From Morinoia aosen (Eukaryota; Arthropoda; Malacostraca; Amphipoda; Talitridae), in NCBI GenBank assembly GCA_030386875.1, contig CM059578.1:20445009-20509008 (forward strand): a stretch of 64,000 bases of DNA. The letters run 5' to 3'. Made by a program: the position numbers and the translations under genes. The notes under the pieces were generated by a model that saw only the letters and a list, made by a program, of their open reading frames with translations, was not told the origin of the DNA and made no database searches. Positions within the stretch are counted from its first letter, which is position 1, and every line of letters starts with the position of its first letter. Positions 44,824-56,087 of the stretch are shown here, one piece after another.

Positions 44824-45222
44824 TACATTTAATTTTCAATTATTTGTAGGTTTAAACCAAACCTAGATACCTTAAATTCAGAGTGCTGCCATTTTTAAAA
44901 ATAAATTTTTGTAGAAACTATAGTATTTTAATTTCTCAAAATAGGATATAATATACCCATGATTACTATTGGCATTACACGAAATATAGTTTAGCTTTCT
45001 AGGGTTAAAAACGTTTCACTCAATTGACATTTTGCTTGCTAATGCGTAATTTTTTGGACATAACAATAATTACGTTCAGGTAGGAATAACATTATAAAGT
45101 CGGCTGCATAGTCGCCGCACTGTTTTAACATGTCCACTTTTTTGGTGGCAAAAACAGCATTGGTGTGAGTAAGTTAAGGTAAGCTATTTCAGGTTTATTT
45201 AAGATAGTTCATTTGGTTAATG
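44824..45222. other. Non-coding stretch, FB-like fragments
   Basis: Weak matches to the FB outer arm (TTTTGCTTGCTAATGCGTAA near 45034). Otherwise nothing. Confidence 0.35.
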
Positions 45223-45450
45223 TTAACACGTTAACTGTGATGGGTTAAACTGAAGTTCAATATTCAATTCGAATTTTAATTCATTTGTAGTAATCTACTT
45301 TGAAATTACCAAATATAAACTGGATGGGGCTTTTGTTTACCTTTCATTAAGTATTTATAATCAATGAGTTATTTACTGCAGGTGGGTCAGCTGCACTTCG
45401 AAAACCACCTACAGGACCACGGGTGGGTCCCTTCGCAGGGAACGTGTTGA
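45223..45450. mobile_element. piggyBac-like MITE (about 220 bp)
   Basis: TTAA then CACGTTAACTGTG at 45227-45239; the right end is the reverse complement of CACGTTCCCTGCG followed by TTGA (45434-45450). Ten of 13 terminal bases match and the start equals that of the piggyBac element at 38951. Interior contains CCACCTACAGGACCACGGGT, a motif like that element's subterminal repeat. Confidence 0.55.
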
Positions 45451-46260
45451 GAATCTACTAATCAATTTTCGAATTGTTGTTGCATGTATCATGGTAATTA
45501 CATCACAACAAACAACTTTTTTCTATACACTTTTAGGGGCAAAGGAGCAGTAAATGTGAAGGAATGGACGGTAATCAATTTTCCCCTTTTCAGTGCCTAA
45601 ACATAGTTAATTGGATAGAAATAAACAAGTTTTATTCTGTGCACTTTCTGTCTGAAATGAATATTTTATGAGTCATAGCGGTATATTACTTTTCGTCTTT
45701 TATGACGAATGGGATCGAATAAAAAGCTATTAATCAATTTTCAAGTTCTTGTTGCTTGAATCATGGTAATAACATCAAAATAAACTACTTTTCTGCACTT
45801 TATGGGGCAAATGAGTATTTTTCAAGTTAGAGCGGTAGGGTAATTCATCAAATATCGAACTGAACTGATTATCGAACAACTTTGGAAATATGCGCGTAAT
45901 AAATTTAGCAAGCATCCAAACTTGCTCAGTGCCAGTGATCTTACATCTAAAACTCCTATTTTAGTTGTCAAAACTCATTTCAGTGAACTGCAAATTGCTA
46001 CCAGGTGTTGCGAACGCATTTTCTGTACGACCCTTACAAATTGATCATATTTTTTCACTTGAAAAATCTTACGCACCTCGGTAAAATTGCGACGGTTTAA
46101 CTGTTGTTGTGCAACCGTCAACCTGCTGTCATAACTAGAGTAGTGTTACCATATGATGTTCTGTTGCTGTATTTTTTTTTTTCCCGCTGCTAAAACCTTG
46201 ATAATTATTTCATGTTCGATATTCAGTTCCTATTTTATGTCAGTATTAAATAGTGAACAA
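45451..46260. other. Non-coding stretch with FB-family relics
   Basis: Text such as AACAAGTTTTATTCTGTGCA (45628) resembles the FB arms at 48110. No gene. Confidence 0.35.
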
Positions 46261-46267
46261 AGGTGTT

Positions 46268-46402
46268 TGCTGTGAGATATATCAATATAAATATAATATG
46301 TGAGATATATCAATATAAATATTTATTTTGATATATATATATCAATATAAAGGCTGTGAGATATATCAATATAAAGGCTGTGAGATATATCAATATATTT
46401 AA
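46268..46402. repeat. Short tandem repeat, GTGAGATATATCAATATAAA units
   Basis: Four to five copies of a 20-27-bp unit, the last with GGCT spacers. Confidence 0.85.
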
Positions 46403-48109
46403 GAAGCACCTTCTTCTTTATACTACAATACCTTTTCTAGATCTTAGATTTACGATTATGGCAAAGTACTGCAACGTATATTGTCTGGGAAGGTAGACCG
46501 AGCTTGTATACAGTTAAGACGGAGATATTATTTTATTTTACTTATTTTTGTAACAAATATATTCTTCAGTAATTAAATTTACTTCTTATTGACCTTTGAC
46601 CCGTATATTACACTTTGTAATGTTAAACACGTCCGTATATATTGCCATATATAGTTTTTAGTAAGTTGTGTTTGGATTCAAAATTCAAACAAAAAACCTG
46701 TTCGGATCAAAATTCTTGTTCGATTCATGTTCGATATTGATGAAATTATGTTATTAAAGTTTTCCAATTTTAGAACAATAAATAAATTCCAACAATCTAT
46801 GTTGTCTTCAAAGCGATGGGAGGCCTCCTAAGGTTTTCATCACACACTTTCGGATGTGGTTTTTGTGTGCTCTGCGATAGCATTGCATGGCATGCTTAAT
46901 TTGTGTTTCTTTTTGTTTGTTTCAGCCTAGATTTTTGCTCTGCTATAAACTATTATTGTACATAAGTTAATCTTAAGCCTGGAAGACATGGCTTGCTTGA
47001 GTGCTACCATCTTGGGAGGTGAGTTGAATGGTTTTTCTAGTTAATTAGCATGTGCCTGGTTGGAACTTTCAGTTCATCAGTTTTGGTGTCGGATTTGGTT
47101 TGCTTCTTTTATTCTTTTCCCATTGTGTCTTGAGATATTCATTTGGACTGATTTTCTTTATTTTGAGTTGAAGTTTTCTTCTTTATGTTCATTTTACTTA
47201 TATAATTTGCATTTTTTATTTATTTTGATTTACTTTGCATTATGAAATTTATTTGCTTCAAATTTCTGTTTAATTTATGTTTGTTTGTTTTATTCTTTTT
47301 GTAAAGCCTGGTCATGGGAGTTGCTTGCAGTTCTTGTACTTATAAGTTGCACTCATTCTTTTCAGCCAGCAAGTCAACACCTCATGTCCATGCTCCCTAC
47401 TCTTGGCTCATCTTATCATACTGGGCTGTACATTTTCTTCTATTTGCTGTGCCTCTGGATTAGTTATTTCTCATATTCTGGTTCTGAGTAAACTATAACT
47501 AACACTAAAGTTTCATTTCACCAATAGTAAAAGACTTATTATGCAAGATCAATGATGTATTATAGGAAATTCTGGCCCCGCAACAGCGACATCACAAAAC
47601 AAGAAAGCAACTGTTCAAGAATAATCTTGAGGCCCGCAACAGTTATTCAGAGCAAAAGTTACCAATTTATGAAGGTTGTTTCTAGACACATGTGGTTTCT
47701 GTTCTATATTTGATGAATTACCCTAGGTTTTATTTGTTAAGCAATTGAACTGTTAAAGTACATTCAAGTACTTTGTAATTTCTTATTTGCCAGTCCTGCA
47801 AAGCCTGAACCCATTTCTAGAATCTTTTAGTCAATAACACAATAGAAATTATCACCCAGAAGTAACGAGTTATAGCAGTATGTTAACTTTTGACTTAGAT
47901 GGCAGGAAACCGGTCGATCATTCGAGCGCGTCGGAAGGGAGAGTTCAATCAGTTCATTGCAGTGTTGCCATACGACGCGCTCAATGAATTTCTTTCCGCT
48001 TCAAACACTAGAGTTGCGATAAGTTATTTGCCCCTATAACTTGTAAAATACTTATTTCAGACAGCAAGAGCATAGAAGAAAACTTGTTTATTTTGATCTC
48101 ATTAACTGG
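46403..48109. other. Non-coding stretch, T-rich 46900-47500
   Basis: No recognisable coding sequence. 46900-47500 has the same T-rich character as 22220-23000. From 47900 relics of FB arms begin. Confidence 0.4.
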
Positions 48110-48640
48110 TAAATGTTGAGGACTTGACCATAATTGATTTTCCACTTTTTGATCAACAAAGATTGTTGATCAGACCAAAATAAACAAGTTTTCCTCAATG
48201 CACTTTCCGGCGGAAATGGGTATTTTAAAAGTTATGGCGTTAAATGAGTTACCAGAACTCCAGTGTGCATAACCCTATTACAAACGTAAAGAGGTTGGGT
48301 CGTGAGGGGTAGCCACAGTTCTTTTAGTTTTATAGTTTTCACTAAAAGAACTGTTGCTACCCCTCACGACCCAACCTCTTTACGTTTGTAATAGGGGGTT
48401 TGCTCTTCGTCGGCTTGGTTGGCGCGCGGGAACGCCTGTTTACTTTCATGTCGGACCGCGCGGTATATTTTTCCCCGCCTCAAACACTGGAGTTACGGTA
48501 ACTCATTTATTGCCATAACTTTTAAAATACTTATTTCCGCCGGAAAGTGCATTGAAGAAAACTTGTATATTTTGGTCTCATCAACAACCTTTATTGATCA
48601 AAGAGTGGAAAATCGCTTATGGTCAAGTCCTCAACATTTA
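48110..48640. mobile_element. Foldback element, second FB copy
   Basis: Arms 48110-48265 and 48485-48640 (156 bp each) are reverse complements. Between them lies a tight hairpin 48271-48402 made of the FB inner-arm sequence (AACCCTATTACAAACG and its complement). Confidence 0.75.
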
Positions 48641-49016
48641 CCCATTAACTATATTAAGGCACTATGCACTGTTAAGGCACTGTTAAAGTGGAAAATTGAT
48701 TACTGGCAAACGCTTAACATTTACCCCAAAATTTCAAATTTTAGTAAAAAAAAATAAAAAAATCAGGAGCAAATTTTTTCTTGAAAAATGCAGATATATG
48801 ATGTCATAACTTTTGATCCAATTTTACTTTGATGTTGTCAACGATTTTCATAATTTCATTGTGAAGAATCTATAAAGGAACACATTTAAGAATGTATTAC
48901 ATGAATGTCATTTTGCTCGCTGATGCGTTATTTTTCGAATTATTCAACTTTGAAGTTGGCTTGTGCGTGCTAAAGAAGCGTGCGCACCTAGCGTAATTTA
49001 ATTAATGATGGAAGCT
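48641..49016. other. FB outer-arm relic
   Basis: 48870-48960 matches the outer arm of the 44048 element (GGAACACATTTAAGAATG, CTCGCTGATGCGTTATTTTT). No gene. Confidence 0.5.
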
Positions 49017-49288
49017 AACCCCCTATTACAAACGTTAGGAGGTTGGGTCGTGACGGGTAGCCACAGTTCTTCTAGTGAAAATTATAAATAAAGGTTTCTA
49101 GTGACTTCAGTTTACATCAACTACAAGGTGTCTGACGCCATGGCGCCACCCGGTACCCAAGATGGCAGCAGCCATCTTGGAGTCTATGTAAACGGACGTC
49201 ACTAGAAACCTTTATTTATAATTTTCACTAGAACTGTGGCTACCCCTCACAACCCAACCTCTTTACGTTTGTAATAGGGGGTTAGCTT
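49017..49288. mobile_element. Foldback element, third FB copy
   Basis: Inverted arms about 49017-49115 and 49185-49288 with AACCCCCTATTACAAACGTT at the outer end and TTTATTTATAATTTTCACTA inside. The central 70 bp contains CCAAGATGGCAGCAGCCATCTTGG, itself nearly palindromic. Confidence 0.75.
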
Positions 49289-50275
49289 CATTTCTTTTGC
49301 AAAAAAATGACTGCTTTTGTGCAAAAAAGGCCATTCAAAAGCGCCGTTTGTATAACTTCAAACTTGAATAACTCAAAAACTAAGCATTTGCGAGCTCATC
49401 GTCATTCGTGTAAAACGGCTTAAAATCAACTATATAACCTATCTATAGCAGCGAAATTATGAAAATTATTGACAACATTAAAGTAAAATTTGACCTAACT
49501 TTCAAACAAAAATTTATTGTAAAGTTGCTTAGAACTTTCGGAAAGCCCTAGCTAGGCTTTCCGCATCAAATGATACCAAAACCATTACTGTAGTTTAAAA
49601 ACTGTCAGAGGATATGCAGATACCTAAGTGAACAATTTTAATTAAAATTTTTGGTTTCGATTAGGCCCCTGAAATCATTATAGAGTAATATAGAGACATA
49701 GGAGATGACATAGCAACGTTGCACCATGAAGTAAGAGCCAAAGGGGAGGTGTAACATGATAAAATACCAGTTTCCCCTCCCCCCACTCTTCCAACCCCGG
49801 CAGCGGGCGAACAAGTGAACATAGGAGCTTCCTTTTTTCACAGAATGATCTGATTCTTTCCCTTCCAATAGCAGCTAAAATCTATTTTCCACCAGTTTTC
49901 CAATTACTGGGGGGAAGGGGGGGACGGACGCTGTCCTTAAATGCCATTCTCAACCGCAGGCTCACAGGCAAAGGCTCCACCTTGAGAAACCGTTTTGCTT
50001 GAAAAAATTTGCTTGGAGGTGGCCCCTTTATGGAACACACTCAAAAGCAAATTGTTAATATAGTTGTACATTATCTATCATCTATAAGAAAAATTAAAAC
50101 AATCTGAAATCTTGTTAAAATTGTGATATTGCAGAGAAGTGAGTGAATTCCTCCAGTGGCACTTCACAGAAAAACTTCCTGTGACTTCTTTCAGCCTGAG
50201 GGCTGAACTTCAGAGCATCAATCTACAACTTTGAAGGCGTGGGGCTACATGGAATCATCTCCGAAGCTCCAAGAA
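49289..50275. other. Non-coding, with an orphan TTAA-type right end
   Basis: GACGCTGTCCTTAA at 49927-49940 looks like a right terminus of the T-type elements; a module with 'AAATGATACCAAAACCATTA' lies at about 49567. The matching left end was not found. C/G runs at 49777-49788 and 49910-49923. Confidence 0.4.
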
Positions 50276-50280
50276 ATCGG

Positions 50281-50307
50281 AAACAACAACAACAACAACA
50301 ACAACAC
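50281..50307 (-). repeat. (AAC)n microsatellite = (GTT)n tail of the LINE
   Basis: Eight to nine trinucleotide units form the element's 3' terminus on the minus strand, in place of poly(A). Many I-type elements end in short tandem repeats. Confidence 0.85.
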
Positions 50308-50640
50308 CTTGAGAAATACACCGGTAACCCTTACACTTTTCCGCGTGCCGTTCACGATTAGACAAGGTTTTCAACAGAAATAACTTTACACGCTACTCTC
50401 ACACTATACTCAAGTGAATATATATACTCTACCAGTTTATTGCAATAAATTCTTTTTGAACCACCACAATTCTAGTTAAAACTTCAATAGCACACGTGCA
50501 CGCTTACGACTCCCGCACGTACCAAGCACACAACTCCTTACCATGGAGCCCTCCGCGTATTTACTTACTTGTTACTTGTTGGAGTATGGCGTCCCACCAG
50601 TAGAGGCCCGGGCGCCCTCGACCGCTTTGGTTTCAGCAGC

Positions 50641-53600
50641 TCAAACGCAGGACATCTTGTTCGTGGTTGCCAAGAAAGTTGCAATCGCTTGTGCTGGGAA
50701 CTTGGGGCTTATAATGGCTTCCCAGGTGACTGGCAGTCCTTCTTTGTGGCATGCTTCCATTAGGCATCTTCTTTCTGCTGCATATGCTGGACACTCCATA
50801 AATAGGTGGCGCAGATCCTCTGTCTGATTGCATCTACTGCACGAAGCAGGCAAGGATTTTGTATAATAGTGCCCGTGGCTTAGCAGGCACACCTCCAACC
50901 GAATCCTTGTAACAGCCACTTGGAGAGGTCTTGAGAGCTTCAGTGGTATAGTGTTGCCAATATAAGGCTTGAAGCAGCGTAGGTGTGATGAGAGCTTTGT
51001 CCAATTATTTTCCCATTCTCTCCTGTAGAAGGTCTGAATTTTTTCTAGGAAATCCTTGTTGCTTAGGGGAATGTCGACTCTGAGCCGCAGGTCTAATGCC
51101 TCTCTTGCTAATGCATCAGCAGCTTCATTCCCCATGATACCACAGTGGCTTGGAACCCATTCAATTGCTATTGAGCCTGGAGGAAATTGCATAATCAAAG
51201 CAATGATCCAATGGATCAGGTAGTGAGATTTGCTCTGCTGTGTGGTTAGGGCTTGGATGGCACTCAAGGAGTCAGTGAAGATGATGTATTTTGTTTGTTG
51301 CTTGGATATATATTGTAATGCAATGTAGATGGCATATAATTCTGCTGTGAAGATACTGGAATTTTCTGGAAGCTTGGCTTTCAGTTGGAAGTTACATGAG
51401 TAGACTCCACAGCTGGCAGCACCGCTGGTCACCGACCCATCCGTATATACTTGTTTGTGGCCATCATATATAGATGCTACCAGGTCCCTGAACACCATTT
51501 GCCATTGTCCATTGTTCATTTGATTTTTGTTGCAGGTCCTCAGTGTTTGCTTTATTGGCAGTGCTGGTTTCCTGTAGCGCAGAGACATGGAGACCGTGGG
51601 AATATTTTTGTGGTTTACATTGTTTTTCTTGAATTCCTCCAACAGTCGTCCTGCCACTGGGAGAGGAAGAGGTAGGCTGTTGTACAGTGAGTATGGATAG
51701 TAATTTAGCACCATCTGCCGGATTGGATGCTCCTTAATGCTCAGTGTTCTGTATGCATAGGATACCAGTTTCATTTTGCGTCGGATGCTGAGGGGGCATA
51801 GGTTGGCTTCTATTTCAAGCTTATAGGTAGGGGTGCATTTGAGAGCACCAATCATTATCCTGGCAGCAGCATACTGTATTCTATTTAGCTTGTTTAGGTT
51901 TGTTGTTGCTGCAGTATCATATAAGAAGCAGCCATAATCTATTTTTGACAAGGTAGTTGCATTATAGAATCGGCACAAGGTTGTATAGTCTGCGCCCCAC
52001 TTATGTGCTGCAAGAATTCTCATTATGCGTAGGTCTTTCTGGCAACGGTTTGTAAGGTATGTAATATGATGGGACCAGTTTAGAGCAGGGTCAATAACCA
52101 TTCCCAGGAATTTTGTTTTTGATGCAGTTTGGATGGGCTGGTTTGCTAGAATCAACGGCTGTTCAAACTTTGCTTTTCTTTTAGAAAAAAGTATTACTTG
52201 TGATTTAGAGGCGGAAAAGGTCAGTCCCCACTTTTGGGACCAGGTGTCTATGCTAGACATGACCTCTTGCAATATTGCCTGGGAATCAGGCAATGTAGGC
52301 TGTCGTGTCCATATAGCAATGTCGTCTGCATACATTGAGTGTGAGACGTCCGTTTGGGTGTTGCTGAATAAATCATTTATGTAGATGGTAAATAGAATGG
52401 GACTTAGCACAGATCCTTGGGGCAAGCCATATTTTACTGGTTTTGGAGTGGAGGATTTATTATTGATTCTCACTGTGATTTGTCTGTCTTTGATGAAGTC
52501 TTCTATAAATGCAGCCATATTTCCAGACAAGCCTGCTTCTTTCAGTTTGCACAGTAGGCCCTGGTGCCAGACACTGTCAAATGCCCTGGATATGTCGAGG
52601 AATACTGCAGCACAGGACTGCCCTGTGAGAAAACTCTCTCTCACGGTGCTCTCCAGTCTGGTTATTGCATCCATGGTACTGTGACCTGCTCTGAATCCAC
52701 TCTGTGCTGCATCAAAAAATGAAGTTCTTTCCAGGTAGGCCTGCAGTCGTTTAGCAATCATTTTCTCAACTATTTTGCATAAACAGTTAGTCAAAGTGAT
52801 TGGTCGATAAGAATCAAGGGAGGTTGCAACTTTCCCTGGTTTCAGAATGGGTATTACTATCCCTTCACGCCAGTGTTTTGGGAATCCTGTTGTGAAGATG
52901 TAATTATAAAAATTAAGCAGGGCATGTAGTTGTTGGGTTTCCAGTTGTTTGAGGAACATAAATGGTATTCGGTCAGCTCCAGGACAGCTGGAGTGGGATG
53001 ATTTAATGGCTGTCTGTAATTCAGTCATGGTAAATGGTTGGTTATACCACGGTTGTCCGCATCTTTGAAAAGGCGTGGTATTCTGTTCTGTTGATCTTTG
53101 GAATGTTATGAAGTTTATATCATCTGAAATAGCATTTTGCTCTGAAAAGTGCTTTGCAAATGCATTGGCTACCTCTGTTGGGTCAGCTATAGTTACATTA
53201 TTTTTAATAATTATGATTGCTCTTTTGTTGTTTCCAGTAGAGAGTGAGCGGATTCTATCCCATACCTTTGCACTTGGAGTTTGTGCATTAATTAAAGTCA
53301 GGAATGCTGCCCATGATTCCCGTTTTGCTTCCAGGACCGCCTTTCTGAACAGAGCTCTCATTTTCTTATATTGGATCCAGCGGTCCATGTTGCCTAGGTG
53401 GTTGCGGTATTGTGTTAATGCCTTGTTATTATTTCTTTTGGCAGCTGTACATTCTTTATTCCACCAGGGCAGACGTCTTCTATTTGGTGTATTTGATGTT
53501 GTTTTGACGTGTTCATTTGCTGCCTCAATGAATGCGTCTATTACTGAAGAGCAGGCTCTATTTGGAGTACTGAACGTTGTAGGAATGTGGATAGCCTTCC

Positions 53601-54321
53601 TGAAGGCTTCCCAGTCTGCTGATTTTATTTTCCAGAGTAGTGGCCTTTCAGAGCTCCAGTCTACTGAAGCGGTTGTTATGAGTGGGAAGTGGTCACTGGT
53701 GTATGGGTGTGGCATTGGGTACCAGTGAAACTTAGGTGCAATTGATGGTGAGACAATTGTTAGATCTAGGTGGCTAAAATTACCACTGCTGTTCAGAAAT
53801 GTGGGCTCTCCATTATTAAGTAGACATAAATTTGATGTCTCTAACCATTGATTTATGAAGTTCCCCCTCATATCCCCCTCGGTAGAGCCCCATGAAGGAT
53901 GGTGGGCATTAGCATCAGTGCAAATTAAGAATAGCTTAGGAAGCTTACTTACCAGCAAGGGTAATTCTGCAATAAGGATGTCATTTGATAAATTAGGAGG
54001 TATGTAAATGTTGCAAATAGTGACACTAATTCCAGGTAGGTAGATCTGCGTTGCACATGCTTCTAGAGGGGTTTGAAGTTGTATTGGGTTGTGTGGTATG
54101 TTAGTGCGGACATGAATGGTTACCCCTCCTCCATTTTGGGTAGCTCTGTCTTTACGTACTGCTGGGCATCCATATCCAGGTATCCTGGCCTCCATGTTGG
54201 GTTTCAGAAAAGTTTCTTGTAGACATATCACATCAGCCTGACAGTCATTTAGGAGGGTTTTTAAAAATAGTACTCTTGTTTTATAACTTCTGATATTCCA
54301 CTGTATAATTTTGATGCTCAT
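50641..54321 (-). CDS. LINE ORF2: APE endonuclease, reverse transcriptase, RNase H
   Basis: 1226 residues, no stop or frameshift. Endonuclease 1-215: N9 in 'QWNIRS', E36 in 'CLQETF', D136 and N138 in 'CTDANAHHPSW', D186 in 'SHLDLTI', H211 in 'TSDHFPL'. Linker 'LPWWNKE' near 285. RT about 485-755: 'FLDISRAFD' with D575, 'GLPQGSVLSP' and 'MYADDIAI' (D666, D667). RNase H about 956-1080: D961, E994, D1017 and 'NEAADALA' D1069. CCHC-like end C1161, C1164, H1172, C1177. Function: nicks target DNA and copies its own RNA there. The start codon overlaps the ORF1 stop as ATGA, suggesting termination-reinitiation. All catalytic residues are present. Confidence 0.96.
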   Translation of the reverse strand: MSIKIIQWNIRSYKTRVLFLKTLLNDCQADVICLQETFLKPNMEARIPGYGCPAVRKDRATQNGGGVTIHVRTNIPHNPIQLQTPLEACATQIYLPGISVTICNIYIPPNLSNDILIAELPLLVSKLPKLFLICTDANAHHPSWGSTEGDMRGNFINQWLETSNLCLLNNGEPTFLNSSGNFSHLDLTIVSPSIAPKFHWYPMPHPYTSDHFPLITTASVDWSSERPLLWKIKSADWEAFRKAIHIPTTFSTPNRACSSVIDAFIEAANEHVKTTSNTPNRRRLPWWNKECTAAKRNNNKALTQYRNHLGNMDRWIQYKKMRALFRKAVLEAKRESWAAFLTLINAQTPSAKVWDRIRSLSTGNNKRAIIIIKNNVTIADPTEVANAFAKHFSEQNAISDDINFITFQRSTEQNTTPFQRCGQPWYNQPFTMTELQTAIKSSHSSCPGADRIPFMFLKQLETQQLHALLNFYNYIFTTGFPKHWREGIVIPILKPGKVATSLDSYRPITLTNCLCKIVEKMIAKRLQAYLERTSFFDAAQSGFRAGHSTMDAITRLESTVRESFLTGQSCAAVFLDISRAFDSVWHQGLLCKLKEAGLSGNMAAFIEDFIKDRQITVRINNKSSTPKPVKYGLPQGSVLSPILFTIYINDLFSNTQTDVSHSMYADDIAIWTRQPTLPDSQAILQEVMSSIDTWSQKWGLTFSASKSQVILFSKRKAKFEQPLILANQPIQTASKTKFLGMVIDPALNWSHHITYLTNRCQKDLRIMRILAAHKWGADYTTLCRFYNATTLSKIDYGCFLYDTAATTNLNKLNRIQYAAARIMIGALKCTPTYKLEIEANLCPLSIRRKMKLVSYAYRTLSIKEHPIRQMVLNYYPYSLYNSLPLPLPVAGRLLEEFKKNNVNHKNIPTVSMSLRYRKPALPIKQTLRTCNKNQMNNGQWQMVFRDLVASIYDGHKQVYTDGSVTSGAASCGVYSCNFQLKAKLPENSSIFTAELYAIYIALQYISKQQTKYIIFTDSLSAIQALTTQQSKSHYLIHWIIALIMQFPPGSIAIEWVPSHCGIMGNEAADALAREALDLRLRVDIPLSNKDFLEKIQTFYRREWENNWTKLSSHLRCFKPYIGNTIPLKLSRPLQVAVTRIRLEVCLLSHGHYYTKSLPASCSRCNQTEDLRHLFMECPAYAAERRCLMEACHKEGLPVTWEAIISPKFPAQAIATFLATTNKMSCV

Positions 54322-56087
54322 TGTGAGGTATTGGCGGATGAGAGACTCAAATTCTGTATGAATTCATTCATGAGTGTTTCAATGTTCAGTACTTGTCCAA
54401 TTTCTACAAAGCATTCAATCTTTTCAGTCAGTTGGGTGGCCATGCATAGTTTCATTAGTGTTGGTAGCAGTTTTGTAAGATACATGATTACTTCACTATT
54501 TGTTGGGGTAATGTTGTTAGTTGATCTTGCATTGGTGGCATGTCTTGTCTCAGAGCAAGGTGCACATTGACTTGAGCATTGGAGAGAATTGATCTGTGTT
54601 GCAGTTGTACCTTCATGATGGTAAGCTGGCTGATTACGTAGTTCTGCTAAAGTAGGTGTGGGCAGAGAGAGAGAGATGCTTTCTGTGTTGCTCTCATTGC
54701 TGCGGCAAGAGGTCTGTTGGGCTTGGGTGATCCACGTCGATTCTTGAGAGAAATGAACATCATTCAGAGGGGTTGCATTGGGGGTTCTGATTAAGGTTGG
54801 GCACATTTTGCTTCTTGGAAGAGGTGGAAACTGTGTTGGCGATGTACTGTCATAGTTATGCTGTAGATGATTGTCTTTGTCTATTCTTTTTGCAGATGGG
54901 GCAGGATCAGGCAAGTTAGATTCTTTAGGTGCATTGTTTGCAGATCTAACTCTTGCCCTGGCTTCAGAAAAACTTAGGTTTTCTTCTGCAACAAGCAAAC
55001 ATGCTTTGTTTTCAGCTAAATAATGGGGGCATATTTTGGATATGGCTGAGTGCGGTCCTCTGCAGTTTGGGCATGTTGGCATGGCTTCTATAGAGGAGCA
55101 CTCAGAGTAAGTGTGGCCTTTTTTCCCGCAGTGCCCACATGTACTACTTGTGCTGGTACATTTCTGCCGAGAGTGGCCATACCTGCAGCACTTACCGCAC
55201 TTGAGAGGGCTTGGTATGAACTTGTCAATTTTATAGCTACTGTATCCAATTTTTATTTTTTCTGGTGGAGTTGGGCACAAGAATGTAAGCACATAAAGAG
55301 GTAAATGGGCTTTGTTTGGGTCTGCAAGCATTTTTCTAATAGCAACTACTTTTAGAGGTTTTAGATACACAAGCAGGTCTTCCAATGTGTCTTCCACAAA
55401 TTCAGGGGCCCATATCTTACCATATGAGAGTTGACTGGTCCAGGCAACAGATGCGGTGATTGGTATATTATCTTGGTTGATGGGGATGGACTTGGCTTTC
55501 AGTAGTGTTAGCACTTGTTTATGAGTTTTAGTTGTTATTATTAGGCTTCCAGATTTTTTGTGCTCAATTTTATCTACTGGGCCACAGAGGAGGTCTACTG
55601 CTTTGCCTATTTTGATGGGGTTTATCCTGGCTAGGTTGGGTGAGCCGGAAGAACAGTGGATTATTACCTGCCTTGTATTTTCAGGAATATTTTCCAAATT
55701 TAGGTCACTGTTCAGGTCCAGGCTAGCTGATTTGTTTGGGTTTTTTTCCTGTTTTTCTTTTCCAGTGTTAGTTAGCTCCATTGGAACTTGTGCAGATTGT
55801 AGGGATTCTTCATCAGAGTCAGATATTATTCCACTTCCTATGGAGATGGATTCTAGCAGTTCTTCCTCTTGCTCTTTGTAGGCGCTGGCTGAGGCAAGGT
55901 TTTTTGTTGGTCGAAGGTCGGGGTCGTGTTCTTCTGCTTTCCTTTTTGTTGAGCTTCTATCTATTGTTTTGAAATCAGGAGGAGCTGTGGAAGAGATTTG
56001 GCTTTTTGCCTTTTTCTTACCAACACCCCGGCCAGCTGAAGTCGAGCTTCCCCTACTTTTTTCCGGTAAGCCTGGTCCCGGCTTCAT
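54318..56087 (-). CDS. LINE ORF1: gag-like RNA-binding protein with three zinc knuckles
   Basis: The preferred start is the ATG at 56087 (residue 56 of the longest frame, 'MKPGPGLPEKSRG'). The in-frame ATG at 56252 lies beyond the inferred 5' end of the element. A basic, Ser-rich N-terminus is followed by an RRM-like region, then three knuckles (numbering from 56252): C352-C355-H360-C365, C372-C375-H380-C385 and C394-C397-H401-C408. Then comes the 'NLSFSEARARVRS' segment typical of I/Jockey ORF1 and a Ser/Thr/Pro-rich C-terminus. Function: coats the element RNA. The stop overlaps the ORF2 start by four bases. Intact. The degenerate ORF1 copies at 6245 and 13250 belong to a different, related family. 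Confidence 0.93.
   Translation of the reverse strand: MKPGPGLPEKSRGSSTSAGRGVGKKKAKSQISSTAPPDFKTIDRSSTKRKAEEHDPDLRPTKNLASASAYKEQEEELLESISIGSGIISDSDEESLQSAQVPMELTNTGKEKQEKNPNKSASLDLNSDLNLENIPENTRQVIIHCSSGSPNLARINPIKIGKAVDLLCGPVDKIEHKKSGSLIITTKTHKQVLTLLKAKSIPINQDNIPITASVAWTSQLSYGKIWAPEFVEDTLEDLLVYLKPLKVVAIRKMLADPNKAHLPLYVLTFLCPTPPEKIKIGYSSYKIDKFIPSPLKCGKCCRYGHSRQKCTSTSSTCGHCGKKGHTYSECSSIEAMPTCPNCRGPHSAISKICPHYLAENKACLLVAEENLSFSEARARVRSANNAPKESNLPDPAPSAKRIDKDNHLQHNYDSTSPTQFPPLPRSKMCPTLIRTPNATPLNDVHFSQESTWITQAQQTSCRSNESNTESISLSLPTPTLAELRNQPAYHHEGTTATQINSLQCSSQCAPCSETRHATNARSTNNITPTNSEVIMYLTKLLPTLMKLCMATQLTEKIECFVEIGQVLNIETLMNEFIQNLSLSSANTSQ

Noticed and set aside
47060-47491. Hydrophobic plus-strand frames resembling membrane proteins
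   Set aside because: The hydrophobicity follows from T-rich DNA (TTT and TTA codons); frames are short and overlapping.
53075-53728. 217-codon plus-strand frame
   Set aside because: Lies entirely antisense to the endonuclease part of the LINE ORF2; a shadow frame.
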